A DNA stretch of 64,000 bases from Calocera cornea HHB12733 (lineage: Eukaryota; Basidiomycota; Dacrymycetes; Dacrymycetales; Dacrymycetaceae), in the NCBI GenBank assembly GCA_001632435.1, contig KV423926.1, positions 278,449 to 342,448 on the forward strand, in the 5' to 3' direction. Shown piece after piece: positions 45,001-54,783 of the stretch. The notes beneath the pieces were generated by a model. It was not told where the DNA came from. It saw only the letters and a list, made by a program, of their open reading frames with translations, and did not search any database. The translations under genes were made by a program, and so were the position numbers. The first letter of the stretch is position 1. Every line of letters starts with the position of its first letter.

Positions 45001-46363
45001 CCAGGTGCGTCGTCTTCATGACCGCACGATTTCAACACACTACCCCTCTCCCTCTCCCTCTCCCTCTCTGACCTCTGCTGCAGATATATGGCTCCAAGTG
45101 CGTGACACCCACTTTTCACTGGCTCACGCACATGGCTGCCCAGATTCGACGGTACGGGCCCATACACGGGTTCTGGACCTATCTTTACAAGCACCTGAAC
45201 AAGGTCATGAAGACCTATCGAACCAAGAACCACGGAGGCGGTGAGCTCGAGGTTACATTCTCCCGCGAGTGGAAGCACAAGATGATGATCGCCCGCCTGG
45301 TAAGCCCAGTCTCCTCGCAAGTTATTGTCATGACGCGCAGTTCTAGAGCGCGGCGTTGGTCAAGCAAGACGAAGACCCCATGGGCAAGGAAGTAGCACTG
45401 GAAATTCAAAAGCAGACTCGAGATCAGCTGCGCGCGGGCACTCTTGCGGAGATGGTCCAGCAAGATGGAGTTGGAGACGAGAGCAGGGCTGGTAGGTGCT
45501 GTCCAATCGTGCGGTCCTTGTGACCATACGATTTCAACACACTACTGAGATTCCTGCTGATGGCTCTACAGAACAACGGCGCTGTGTGGCTGATGGGCGC
45601 TCGCAGACATCATCTCTGGACGGTTCGCAGCTTCCGGGCCTGCTCCATTGGTACCGTCAGCACCGACCAGCATGGGATCTGCGCCGGCCAGACGAGTACA
45701 ACACCCCAGAGGACAGCCGCTTCCTTGACGACCACGCGCGCTTCCATCAGCAATTCCTGCTTCAAGGACGCCGCATCGACACATGCCCGCAAGATAAGCC
45801 CAACAAGTCCGACTCGCTTGTCGTCATGCGAATGCGCCCTCGTCTGGCGTGGGCTAGCGAGCTGCGCAGTGTGTTCGCGCACAAGCAGTGCGGAGAGACT
45901 CGTCTGTTCGTTGAAGTCACCTGGCTCAAGCCCTTGGAGCAAGAACTGACGATACAGGGGGTGTATCTGCCTTAGTAAGTGACATTCCCTTTTTTTCATT
46001 GCCTCATGCTTATATTCTGCTAGTCCCGAGCTCGAAGTCGAGTTCTGGCAGTATGAGAAGTACCTCGCTCCCGATGCCGATGGCCCACCCGCTATTCTTC
46101 TTGCTCAGTTGCTCGATGGTGTCGCTGCTCGCTGTGCAGTGGAGGTTGAAGGTCACCTCGTATGGGTGACCGCGGGGATTAGCCTTGTAAGTGTGTCACT
46201 GTCTTGCATAAACGAAAATACTAACTACGAGGGTACAGCAGGGAAAAGCATATCAGTTACAGAATGTAAGTTCTTGTTGGGATTTTCTACACTAGTTGCT
46301 AATTGTACTACATGGCAGGACTCGTCTTTAGCGCTACCAAAAAAAGTAAGTAATTTTTTCTAA
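42096..46363 (+). pseudogene. Plavaka-type transposase, disrupted
   Basis: Exons: 42096-43786, 43833-44560, 44641-44754, 44801-45004, 45084-45299, 45347-45491, 45572-45974, 46024-46186, 46242-46265 and 46319-46363. Family signatures: an N-terminal Cys cluster (IWCTCSSCKT), DWFNPNKSLS, LPPELRYRVHNLCLISTLPG, KARPCTQCEIPH, WTELCRLPYFDPTTMGVIDP followed by MHTFMLGL, VTPTFHWLTHMAAQIRRYGP, FWTYLYKHLNKVMKTYRTKN and NHGGGELEVTFSREW. The transposase cuts and rejoins element ends. Two lesions are visible: one extra C in an eight-C run near 43,905-43,912 shifts the frame, and an in-frame TGA at 44,255-44,257. Introns at 44,561, 45,005 and 45,492 each contain the terminal word in sense orientation; another copy is in exon 1 (42,479). 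A 100-N gap interrupts exon 1. Confidence 0.88.
42994..43283. other. 100-N gap flanked by identical 95-base copies
   Basis: Bases 42994-43088 and 43189-43283 are identical, on either side of N at 43089-43188. This is the pattern of overlapping contig ends joined by a default-size gap. Removing 195 bases keeps the transposase frame. Confidence 0.9.
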
Positions 46364-48070
46364 CCTCGGCAACAAAAGCTCACCAAAATCTGCAGAAATT
46401 TCTTGAACTTGACGTCGATGAACCGGTTGTTGAGCCGCTGAAGCTCCTCGCACATCTGTTCTGTGAATCCATCGGGGAGCGCCTCGATAACCTCGAAAGC
46501 GGGATGATCGGCAAGATACGCGTCGTCAACCATGAAGCGCCACGGCTTGGATGACTTCTCAATCGCAGCGTGCAATAGCGAGCCCAAGTCAAAGTAGGGG
46601 GTCGCCTTGGAGTGACGCTCCTCATGCACCCACTTCAGGTGATTGAAGGTGGCATAAAGTTGCCATATCTGGATGAAAGGTGAGTGTGCTGAAATCGTAC
46701 AGTCCTATCAAGTACACTCACTGCTTCTTTCATCCAGGCCGGCCTCTTCAGCTCCCAGATCGCGTTGCGCTTATCAGCTACCTGATCCGGTCCCCATCCC
46801 GCAGCAGTCGTCATTCTCATCCACCAGCCATCGCTAAACCCCCCCTCCTCGTCGCAGGATTCGAGATCACCAACCCAATCTGCCTTCAAGATCTGCGCGC
46901 AGAAGCCCTCAACGTTGACGATTGCATGCTTCCTGGCGAAGAGCTTCGCCCCCTCGGTCAGGCGCTCAGCGCGCTGGGTAACGTAAGTACAATGCTCCTC
47001 TGCACAGAGATGACTTACCGTGACCCGACGCTGCACGCGCTTTCCTTTAGTCTTCCAGCGACTTGTCCTTGCAATCTTCTCCTCGTCCCTCTGGTTCAGC
47101 CATATCTGTTGCATGGTCTGCCATACCACCGCGCCAATGTACATCAAGTTCTTCACCGACAGCCATGTCTGCTGATACTGGGGGTCGATGAGGGGCTCAT
47201 CGACCTCCTCTTCGAGCATCTCGTCATCAACCGCATCGGGTGTGTTGAAATCGTGCGGTCCAGTAGACCCGTCATTGGTGTGGCAAACCAGGGCCATCTG
47301 GCTGTTCTTGTAGAGGTGCGCTTGTCTAACTCGGGTGACGGCGTGCCTGATGATCGCCAGATTGGCCTCGCTGCTCTTGGAGCTGTTCCAGTCGGCGACC
47401 ATGTACGCCTTGCCGCCATCCGAACAAGGAGGAGCTTCCCGCCCAAGTCCGGGCATGTCCTTCTCGGGGCTGTATCCCACGGTGTCGTACAGCTGGGTAC
47501 GCATAAGGTCCTGTTGACGGTAAGCAGAGCTGCCTCGGCGGGGGGGAGACAGGCACTCACTCTCACCACCTTCTGCAGCTTCACCTCCTTCAACATCATC
47601 TCGTCATCGCTCTTGCTGGCAGGGCAGTCCGGATCGGTGGGTGGTTTCTTCTTTTTCTTCGTGATCGCTGCCAAGAGCATACCTTGAGTGTCCTCTAGAA
47701 CCGTAACGCGCTTGTTCAACTCGGCGTTCAGGCTTTGCCCCGATTCGTACAACTGCCTGTACATCGCCAAAATCTCATCCGCCGTCGGCGACATGGGGAG
47801 AAGCAGGCTCAATGGGCGAGAACGGGCCCTGGAGCTGAAGAGGGTGCACCGGGGGCGGGGGCATCCTGAGATGGGGGTCGATGTTGTCCTCCTCTTCCGT
47901 CTCCGAGCTGGAGACTCTGTGCAGTGTCAGTGTACCTTTTCTCTGGCAAGACGAAGTGCTCACGGTTGCCCTCCAGCTCTCTTGGCTGCCTTGCGCCTCG
48001 CCAACTCCTCCTCGAGATCGTTGGTTGCCAGCCTTGCGGGTTTCTTATGGGTTTTCGAATTTTCAGTCAT
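46360..48070 (-). CDS. Plavaka accessory ORF C
   Basis: Convergent to the transposase; the two stop codons overlap (TAG at 46360-46362 here, TAA at 46361-46363 there). The N-terminus starts MTENSKTHKKPARLATNDLE at 48070. Then SPTADEILAMYRQLYESGQS opens a coiled-coil stretch, followed by DLMRTQLYDTVGYSPEKDMP, WLSVKNLMYIGAVVWQTMQQ, WMRMTTAAGWGPDQVADKRN and, after an intron with GTGAGT donor, LYATFNHLKWVHEERHSKAT to the end. The terminal word occurs in that intron (46682-46703) and in coding sequence (47238-47258, giving TGPHDFNTP), both in sense orientation for this strand. The second exon boundary (about 47,840-47,916) is ambiguous. Unknown function, probably conserved in this transposon group. 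Confidence 0.65.
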
Positions 48071-48084
48071 GGTGAGCTAGAGCA

Positions 48085-48114
48085 GCGTGGAGACGATACG
48101 ATTTCAACACACTA
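48085..48114. repeat. Right terminal inverted repeat
   Basis: Complement of the left end with two mismatches in about 26 bases; ends CAACACACTA at 48114. Confidence 0.8.
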
Positions 48115-48793
48115 GGTGGTGTGGATGAGGTAGAAGTGGCTCCCGAGCGGGGATTTAGTCTAGATAGCTAAATACCATCTGTTCCTTGCTGGAGTCCCCG
48201 AACAGCCGGGCGAGCAAGCCGCCCAAACACGTGTGACGAGGTGGTATGACGGGATCTGTACTCGAGGAGTACAGATCGCCAGTATTGTCCTAAATAAGCA
48301 ATAATATTGGCATACTAGGTGGGATCGTCTAGGGAACCAACTCTACGCGTGGTCCAGCGAACAAAATCCCGTCCACCTTGCCTTATCGGGGCCTCATACA
48401 GAGGCCCTACCCTACACAGCCTGCACCCCTCACCAGCCCCCCTAAAGCCCCCTAAACCTCCCGACCAACAGCTGCCGTTTTACGCAGTGACTATGCGGTT
48501 GCCGACACCACTGCGGGCGCGTTGAACGGCCTTGGTTGAGTAGGGAGGGGGGCGGTGGTATATCTTGCGACAGGAGGGGAAGAGGAGGGGTTACCGCTGG
48601 TTGCTTGTGCGTGCTGTGGATACTTTGGTCCCAGGTCGACCACCTTATTCCCGCTTCAGCCCCCCATTCGTTCTACTCTACCTTTGACTGTCCTCATATT
48701 GCCAACCAACTAGTGCGCTCTTCCCCCCTGCTCGCTGACCCGCGCTGACGGCCCGCAGATCACTCCGCAACTTCCCCAATTGAACAGCCCACG
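48115..48793. other. Spacer right of the Plavaka element with a hairpin
   Basis: No gene is supported. An 11-bp perfect inverted repeat GATCTGTACTC / GAGTACAGATC with a 3-base loop lies at 48254-48278. Confidence 0.55.
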
Positions 48794-49857
48794 ATGCAGA
48801 GCCGGCCTCTTCCCCTTCCCTTCCTCAGCTGCCTCAGTGCTCTCCTTCTCCTCGTCCGCTCCGCACCCGCCCTCCGCGCAGCCTACACACTCGCCTTCCC
48901 CCGCTCACCTGCCGCCCTCCTCTGCTACGAACCCGGCACGACCCCTCCTTCAAGCTCGCAGAGGGCAACGGGGACACCGCGAGGAAGCGCGCAGCCTCCT
49001 CCAGTGTCGACTCCAGCTCGGCCACCGACACCGGCCTCGAGTTCCCAGTCCCCGCCGCGCTGGAGTCCCTCGGAGTCACCTCGCCCACCTGGACGGTCGG
49101 GTTCGACCTCCTCCCCGCGACCGCCTCCCCGACCCGGTGGGAGTACCACGTCACAAACACGGACAGCGAGGTCGTCATGCCCGGGGCGGTTCAGGCCGGG
49201 TAGGGCAGCAGCTCCAGCTCGTCCCGCGCCAGCTCTAGCTCGTCCAGCTCGTCCAGCTCAAGCACTAGCGTGCGGCCGACGACCTCCTCGGCGCACAAGA
49301 GCACTACCTCCTCTGCCGCTGCCCAGGCCTCGCGCGCTGCCTCCCTCTCCAGCTCCTCCTCCTCCAGCTCCAGCAGCTCAACCCTGACAGCCCGCTCGTT
49401 TGCCTCCGCGTCCATGTCCATGTCCCGCACCGTCCCCCTCTCCGTCCCTGCCACCACCGTCACCGACTTTGTCGCCGTCACCGTCGACGACCACATCACC
49501 AACGTCGTCACGCACACCGTCTTTCAGATGGGCGTCGCTCTCTCGCCGTCCGCATCTAGCGTTCCACGGGCTACGACCACCTCTAGCCGGATGACGACGA
49601 GCTCCAGCTCCCGTGCCAGCTCGGCTTCCTCCTCCTCGTCCAGCCGTGCGTCGTCCATTTCCACCCACCCCACGTCTAGCTCCTCCCGCCTCGCGTCAAG
49701 TAGCACCGCCCACATCGCCAGCTCCACCTCCTGCCACACGACCACCTCCAGACATACGACGACCTCCGCCCCGGCCGCGACGACGACGGCAAGCGACGGG
49801 GACGACGGGACGTGCGAGGACGAGTGGGAGCGGGTCGAGGATGGCGCCGCGCAGTGA
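48794..49857 (+). pseudogene. Disrupted secreted Ser/Thr-rich protein
   Basis: It opens with a signal peptide (MQSRPLPLPFLSCLSALLLL). After about residue 50 the sensible frame changes: FKLAEGNGDTARKRAASSSV, TSPTWTVGFDLLPATASPT and EYHVTNTDSEVVMPGAVQAG lie in another frame, then an in-frame TAG (49,201-49,203) precedes a long Ser/Thr-rich tail (49,204-49,857, e.g. TTVTDFVAVTVDDHITNVVT). A frame change and a stop together indicate decay, unless an unrecognised intron repairs the first. Secreted Ser/Thr-rich proteins of this layout are usually cell-wall or GPI-linked, but no anchor signal is clear here. Confidence 0.5.
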
Positions 49858-51418
49858 GCGCTTGACCTGCCTGTGCGTTGCGCCTCGGGTGCTCAGGTTG
49901 CCGAGGACGGCGGGCCGGCCGCGGGCTCCAGATGACCGGTGCCACTTCGCGTCAACTGCGTCACGCCCCCCCGCCCGCCGGCTGTCTGAGGAGAAGGAGG
50001 GGAAGTTCTGGTCCGTGAATGTGCCTTTCAGCCCGTTTCCTAGCTCCTCCATCTCCCTTACCACTGCTGACTTTGGTTTTTAGCATCGTCCAAGCCCCAT
50101 CCTTCCACTACATCACCCTATCGCCGATCTGCACGAGCGGGATGGGGAAGGGAGGGGGAGGGTGCTTCAATGGGCGGAGGGGGTTGCCTCGTACGTCTGT
50201 GTCGCGATTCCCGCATCGCCGCTGACCGTTACTATCAGCCTTTCCCCGGCCGCACCCCTCGCCGCCGACTCCACTCAAGGGGAGAGAGGGAGGACTTTGC
50301 CGGGTGGAGATCCCCCAGGGTGCGTGCCCTGCTCCCTGTTCCTCGCATATCGGCTGACCGCTGCCTGCAGCGCCGCTTGCCCCCCTTACTCCGCACCGTC
50401 CCCCATCGCTCGAGGAGAGGGGGTTTTGGTGGGCGGGATGGCCCCAGGTACGCCGCCTGATTCTCGCTCCTCCCCTCGCCGCTCACCATTCAGTGGGTCG
50501 CCCTATGCCCCCCTCCGCATATCATACCTGCCTTCAGAGGAGAAGGAGGGTGAGGTGGGTGGTCATCCATCGTTCTGCCCGTGCTCGCCGCTGACCTTCC
50601 CGACAGCGCCGCCTCCCCCCCTCCCTCCGGCCCGGACCACCCGGCGATTTCTGCGATGAGCGCGAGGAGAGGGAGGGGAGAGTTGACGGGAGGGAGGTGG
50701 TCTGACGACTCTTGCGCGTGCTCAGAGACAGTATAATGGCAATCACATGTTTTTCATGTGTATTCTCGCCTTGTCCGCCCTCCCCTTCTCAATGCGATCA
50801 GGGGCGTTACCGCAAGGCCGAATGCTGGTGGGTGTTGAGCTTGTGCGGACAAGATGGTGGCGCCCAAAATCCACCTCGGCTCTCATGCAGCTCTGGGAGG
50901 GGTCAACACTTTCACGTAGCGCTAGTCGACCGGGTTCTCCCCAATCTGAGCTGGGACATCGTGTTCCTCGTCTACACTATCACCCAGAGCCGCAAGGTAC
51001 GGCGTCAGAGTGTAGGGGTACCCGGACGATCTGCTGGAACGGTGGCCAGCAGTGCTCCCCCGCTGGACGCCTTGTTCCTTATATCGGCGCACGGTCCGGG
51101 GCATTTGTGCCTTGAGGAAGCTGCAACGAGGACAGCGCCGGGGTACTTGCCGATGGGGGGGTGTTCCCAAAGGGGCCATTTGTTAGACTAGAGCGGGTGA
51201 TGTGGTGGGAAGAGGGAAGGAGAGCGCGACGCGCTCTGAACGCGACGCATTGTTCGTGGCAGCTGAACGCGCCGCCGACGGACAGTACTCGACAGGAAAG
51301 CGACCGCTGAGCGAGATTCCGCCATGTTGTCAAGTGCTTCTGCACCGCCACTTCCAGAGGCACCCCGATTCCAGAAGCTTCCCTCCCTGATTTGCCGCCC
51401 TTTCCCGCACCCTCTCCC

Positions 51419-51612
51419 CTGCACGCGTCCGCTCAACGCCCTCGCCCTGCATGCGTCCGCTCAATGCCCTCGCCCTGCACGCGTCCGCTCAACGCCCTCT
51501 TCCCTGCACGCGTCCGCTCAACGCCCTCGCCCTGCACGCGTCCGCTCAACGCCCTCGCCCTGCACGCGTCCGCTCAACGCCCTCTCCCCTGCACGCGTCC
51601 GCTCCGCGGCCG
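51419..51612. repeat. Minisatellite, 28-29 bp x 7
   Basis: Seven copies begin CTGCACGCGTCCGCTCAACG at 51419, 51447, 51475, 51504, 51532, 51560 and 51589. Copy 2 has C-to-T changes (CTGCATGCG, CAATGCC); the last copy is cut short. Confidence 0.9.
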
Positions 51613-51967
51613 AGTGAGTTGATACAATACATCATGCTCTTCGTTGTCTGCTAATCTGCCCTCCAGCTTGACGGCGGCCCGCGCCCTTGCGCTTCCGGTG
51701 GGAGCTTGCGGACGGTAGGGGCGGATACACGTCACGCAGGCGAGTAGCGATCATCCTGCTGGTCGGCTGCCTCTTGCTGACACGCCATTCCAGCTCGACC
51801 GCCGCCAGAGTGTGCGCCTCCTGGTACGAGCGAGGTGGGGTGGGAGGGGGGATGCGCGTCGCACCCGTGAGTACGCATACTCCTGTTCGCTATGTGCATC
51901 GTGCTCATATGCTCACCAGCGCGACGGCGGCGGGCGGCAGCGCCCTCTCTGTGTGAGTCTGCGGGGG

Positions 51968-51969
<2 letters not shown>

Positions 51970-52015
<46 letters not shown>
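51970..52015. repeat. 46-base poly-G run
   Basis: Uninterrupted G from 51970 to 52015. The length is unreliable because such runs are hard to sequence; it would be G-quadruplex prone. Confidence 0.9.
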
Positions 52016-52016
<1 letters not shown>

Positions 52017-52391
52017 GGAAGCGGGTTACGCGTCGCGCCCATGCGTGCCATCACCCTGTTTGTTTTCTTTATCTTGGTCATGTGCTCTCCAGCTCGACGG
52101 AGGCCGGTGCAGCGCCCTCGCCCTCTCGGTGCAAGTTTGCGGGCGGGAGGAGGGGGGGGGGTTACGTGTCGCCCAGGTGTGTGCTCATTATTGTCCTGGT
52201 TGGCTGCGCCCCACTGGTCTGGCCTCCTGCTGGACGGCGGCTGGCGGCCGCGCCCCCACAACCCGAGCGAGTAGGGAGGGAGGAGGATTTGAGATACTGC
52301 TCGGGAGAGGGCAAGGGGAACAGTTTGTTACACACAGCTCGTGACAGGTGTGATGGATCTGTACAAATATAGCATGTGTGGTAGAACAAGG

Positions 52392-52985
52392 CTAAGCCTC
52401 CAACCTGATTTTGATCAGTTCATCAAGCCTCCTCTTCCTCTCGGCAAGCTGCCGGCGCAGCGCCTCTCGGTTTGCCTCCTCCTGCCATTCCCGAACCCGT
52501 CCAAATGCAGATCGCCATTCGCGAGGGAGGTCCACGGCGAGAGCTGCATTGTTGCGCGCAGCGGGGTGATGTCGCAAGTACCACCGCCAGTATCATTCTT
52601 CGACGAGTTCGGGCATTCCTCTGCAATCAAGAGTCAGACATCAATCTCCGCGTGCCCATTCATCACTCACGTTGCGTAGTCCGACGACCGCACCCACCAA
52701 AATCTGTCCTCTGGATCCTGCCTGCCCCGGCTGTTCCTTGAACTCAGTCAAGTACCAGACCAGTTTAGCGCGCCCGACTTCGCGACCAGTGTCGTTCTCC
52801 TGCCACTTGTGACTGTGGATAACGTATGCTTCTGCGATTTGCCCTTGGCCTGGCTCTAGGAAGCAGACCAACCGCCAGTCAGATTGAGCGGGTTGGCGTC
52901 GATAAACTTCCCCTTTTCGAGCCTTCTGCTCCTGATCGGCCGCGGCAGCAGCCCTGAGGTTGTCTAGGGCTGACGGGCGGTGCAT
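52392..52985 (-). pseudogene. Hypothetical protein, probably disrupted
   Basis: The first part (52,641-52,985) reads MHRPSALDNLRAAAAADQEQ, DWRLVCFLEPGQGQIAEAYV and LVWYLTEFKEQPGQ, a coherent protein. A likely intron follows (GTGAGT donor near 52,673). The downstream part, YLRHHPAARNNAALAVDLPR and EWQEEANREALRRQLAERKR to the stop at 52,392, is in another frame and is preceded by an in-frame TGA. No family is recognised. Confidence 0.4.
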
Positions 52986-53880
52986 CGCCGACTTGAGTCA
53001 CTGCATGTCAGGGCCCAATTTGCTGGGCATAGGTGAGCCGAGAAAGGTAAGCTTTCCCGACCCGGTCTCGTGCCGAGGCATGTTGAGCTGTTCTACGCAG
53101 CCATTTCAGGTCACTTTAGGTGATCTTAAACGTCTGTAATCGTAGTATAGATAATGGTGTCAGCTCTACTGATAGCAAAGACAATTCGGGGAGGAATTCC
53201 GCGAGCTGTACGCGGGCTAGGCAAGTTCCCTTGCTATCGCGCTCTTAGGCAAGGAAGGCCGAGCGCGTCTGAGCTGACGCGTGGCTCAGCCAGGTGGTAT
53301 GTAATCGTACTGGTCGTGAGACCAGTACAATAGGTTTTCTAGTATGTAATCGTACTGGCCGTCTGGCCAGATAATGAATTCATTCTCAGTAAAGAAAAAC
53401 ATGCGCTAATCATAACAGGAATCGCCGGACGCCGCCGCAAATCAGGAAATCGAGGGCAGCCGCAAGTGGGGAGCGCACTGGTGGGGACGAGCGGAGTTGG
53501 GGTGACAGAGACGGTGTGGACCGCTCAGCAGACTCAGCAGCACCAGCACCAGCAGAGGGGGATGGGATGGCTAGGAAGAGATCGAGGTTGGGGTGAGTCG
53601 CTTGGTGCGCTGTGGTGTGTGGGTAGGACTTGGGGGCGAGGAGATCCACGTGGGCGATTAGGGAAGGCAATTATACTACCATCACTGCATCTATGTACCA
53701 TTATCGAAGATCTGCCGTTTCCTGACAAAGGTCTGTTGGCTGATGAGTCTGACTCGATGCTAGGTGCCGGTTAGGGTCGTGGGACGTAAGGCGTAGGGAT
53801 AAAAAGGGGCGCCGCTTGCATCAGCGACAAGGCTATCTTTGGCCTGTCAATAATCAAAGCAGAGCCTGAGAGTCTAGATT
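52986..53880. other. Spacer with paired hairpins
   Basis: No gene is supported. The direct repeat TATGTAATCGTACTGG occurs at about 53,298 and 53,343, each followed by a hairpin (listed separately). Confidence 0.45.
53298..53370. repeat. Direct repeat with two stem-loops
   Basis: First copy carries TACTGGTC-gtga-GACCAGTA (53308-53327); second copy carries CTGGCC-gtct-GGCCAG (53355-53370). The arms differ but stay self-complementary, so the two stems have changed in a compensated way. Confidence 0.7.
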
Positions 53881-54190
53881 CCCCGTGTTCCACCCAAGTC
53901 GTGGGATGTGGACAAGAAGTACAAGGGCCTGAACATGATCGACTATATGGAGAAGCTGCGAAGGATCGCGGGTGACGATAAGGAGAAGCTTGCTTAGGGC
54001 ATCCTCGGTGCGCAGCTCACGGCGCGGAATCACTCACGCACGCCAAAGCAGTGGGACTCGTCATCCAACGGTGGCTTCTCGACGGCTCAGCAGACCTGGT
54101 TGCGCGTCAACAACTCGTAACACGACGATCAACGCCGCTGCGCAGGAGGGGGACAAGAACTATGTCCTCGCCTTCTACCGCACTAGCCCC
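53881..54190 (+). pseudogene. GH13 alpha-glucosidase (maltase) fragment
   Basis: Fragments in changing frames match the C-terminal part of the maltase catalytic domain: GLNMIDYMEKLRRIAGDDKE, a TAG (53,995), then TARNHSRTPKQWDSSSNGGF followed by STAQQTWLRVNNS, and in another frame TINAAAQEGDKNYVLAFYRT. The HSRTPKQWDSS region corresponds to the conserved HxRTPxQWD motif of maltases. Stops and frame shifts show this is a relic. Confidence 0.7.
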
Positions 54191-54325
54191 TCACGCAGAA
54201 GTGTGTGTCGACCAGGCCGGGGATGAGGAGCGTGCCAGTGCAGTCAATGATGGTGCACCCCGGGTTGGCGGAGAGCAGGGAGGAGGACTTGCCGAGAGCG
54301 CTGATACGGGTGCTGATGGACTGCC
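54190..54325 (-). pseudogene. Amidohydrolase N-terminal fragment
   Basis: On the - strand the frame reads LLSANPGCTIIDCTGTLLIP then GLVDTHFCV, matching the entry of metal-dependent amidohydrolases (ID.TG..L.PGL.DTH, whose His binds metal). No further domain is found downstream, so it is a fragment abutting the glucosidase relic. Confidence 0.5.
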
Positions 54326-54783
54326 CTTGAGTGCCGGTGGTTCAGCCAGTAGTATGCCAAGCGCCAGGCAAGGACTCGGCGTTGCCCCTTTCAAACCCCG
54401 CCCCGCGCGCGCCTAGATCGCCGATTGCGCCTCCGCGATTCTTGCGCCGGTCCATATGGCAATCTCATGCTTCCTGCGCGGACCGCCCACGGGCCGGGGG
54501 AGTGGCGTCATGATTCCGCGCTCTCCTCCTCCACCGCGTGCAGCAGGCGTTTCGCACTTGGAGACTCCGCCTGACCACGCTCCTGTCGTAGCAACACCTT
54601 GCGACAATGTGCTTGTCACGCTTGTTCCTTACACATCGCCTCAATAAACTTTGGTTCTTGTCGGCTTCTCTTGGGGCTGTTGTAGGCTTGCTGGACTGGC
54701 CAGGAACGCTGTAAATGCTTTGAGGAATCTGTTCCTCTTCAGCGAGTAGGAACTCACCAGTGACCACCAGCTCTACCCTCAAG
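54326..54783. other. Spacer between relics
   Basis: No gene is supported in these 458 bases. Confidence 0.35.

Larger units (their letters stand above)
40019..48114 (+). mobile_element. Plavaka-type DNA transposon, about 8.1 kb
   Basis: The element runs from TAGTGTGTTGAAATCGTACG (40019) to its inverted counterpart CGATACGATTTCAACACACTA (48094-48114). The match extends further inward (left ...GGTCTCCGCCG, right complement ...CGTCTCCACGC), about 26 bases with two mismatches. It carries a Plavaka transposase, an upstream accessory ORF (+) and a downstream accessory ORF (-). Plavaka is a KDZ-related, CACTA-like group abundant in basidiomycetes. The ends read TAGTG...CACTA, the reverse of the classical CACTA...TAGTG layout. 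I cannot see a clear target-site duplication (left flank ends CACACTG, right flank begins GGTGGTG). The transposase is broken, so the copy is probably not autonomous now. Confidence 0.85.
49858..52391. other. GC-rich, repeat-bearing spacer
   Basis: No gene is supported in 2.5 kb. It contains the 28-bp minisatellite and the 46-base G run listed separately. Blocks beginning GCCCTC and CCAGCTCGAC recur at about 51,790, 51,935, 52,090 and 52,115 with similar neighbours, suggesting a decayed tandem family of about 150-200 bases. Confidence 0.45.

Noticed and set aside
38194..48114. Element boundary at 38194 instead of 40019
   Set aside because: The repeat match with the right end extends about 26 bases only for the 40019 copy; the 38194 copy diverges after about 20.
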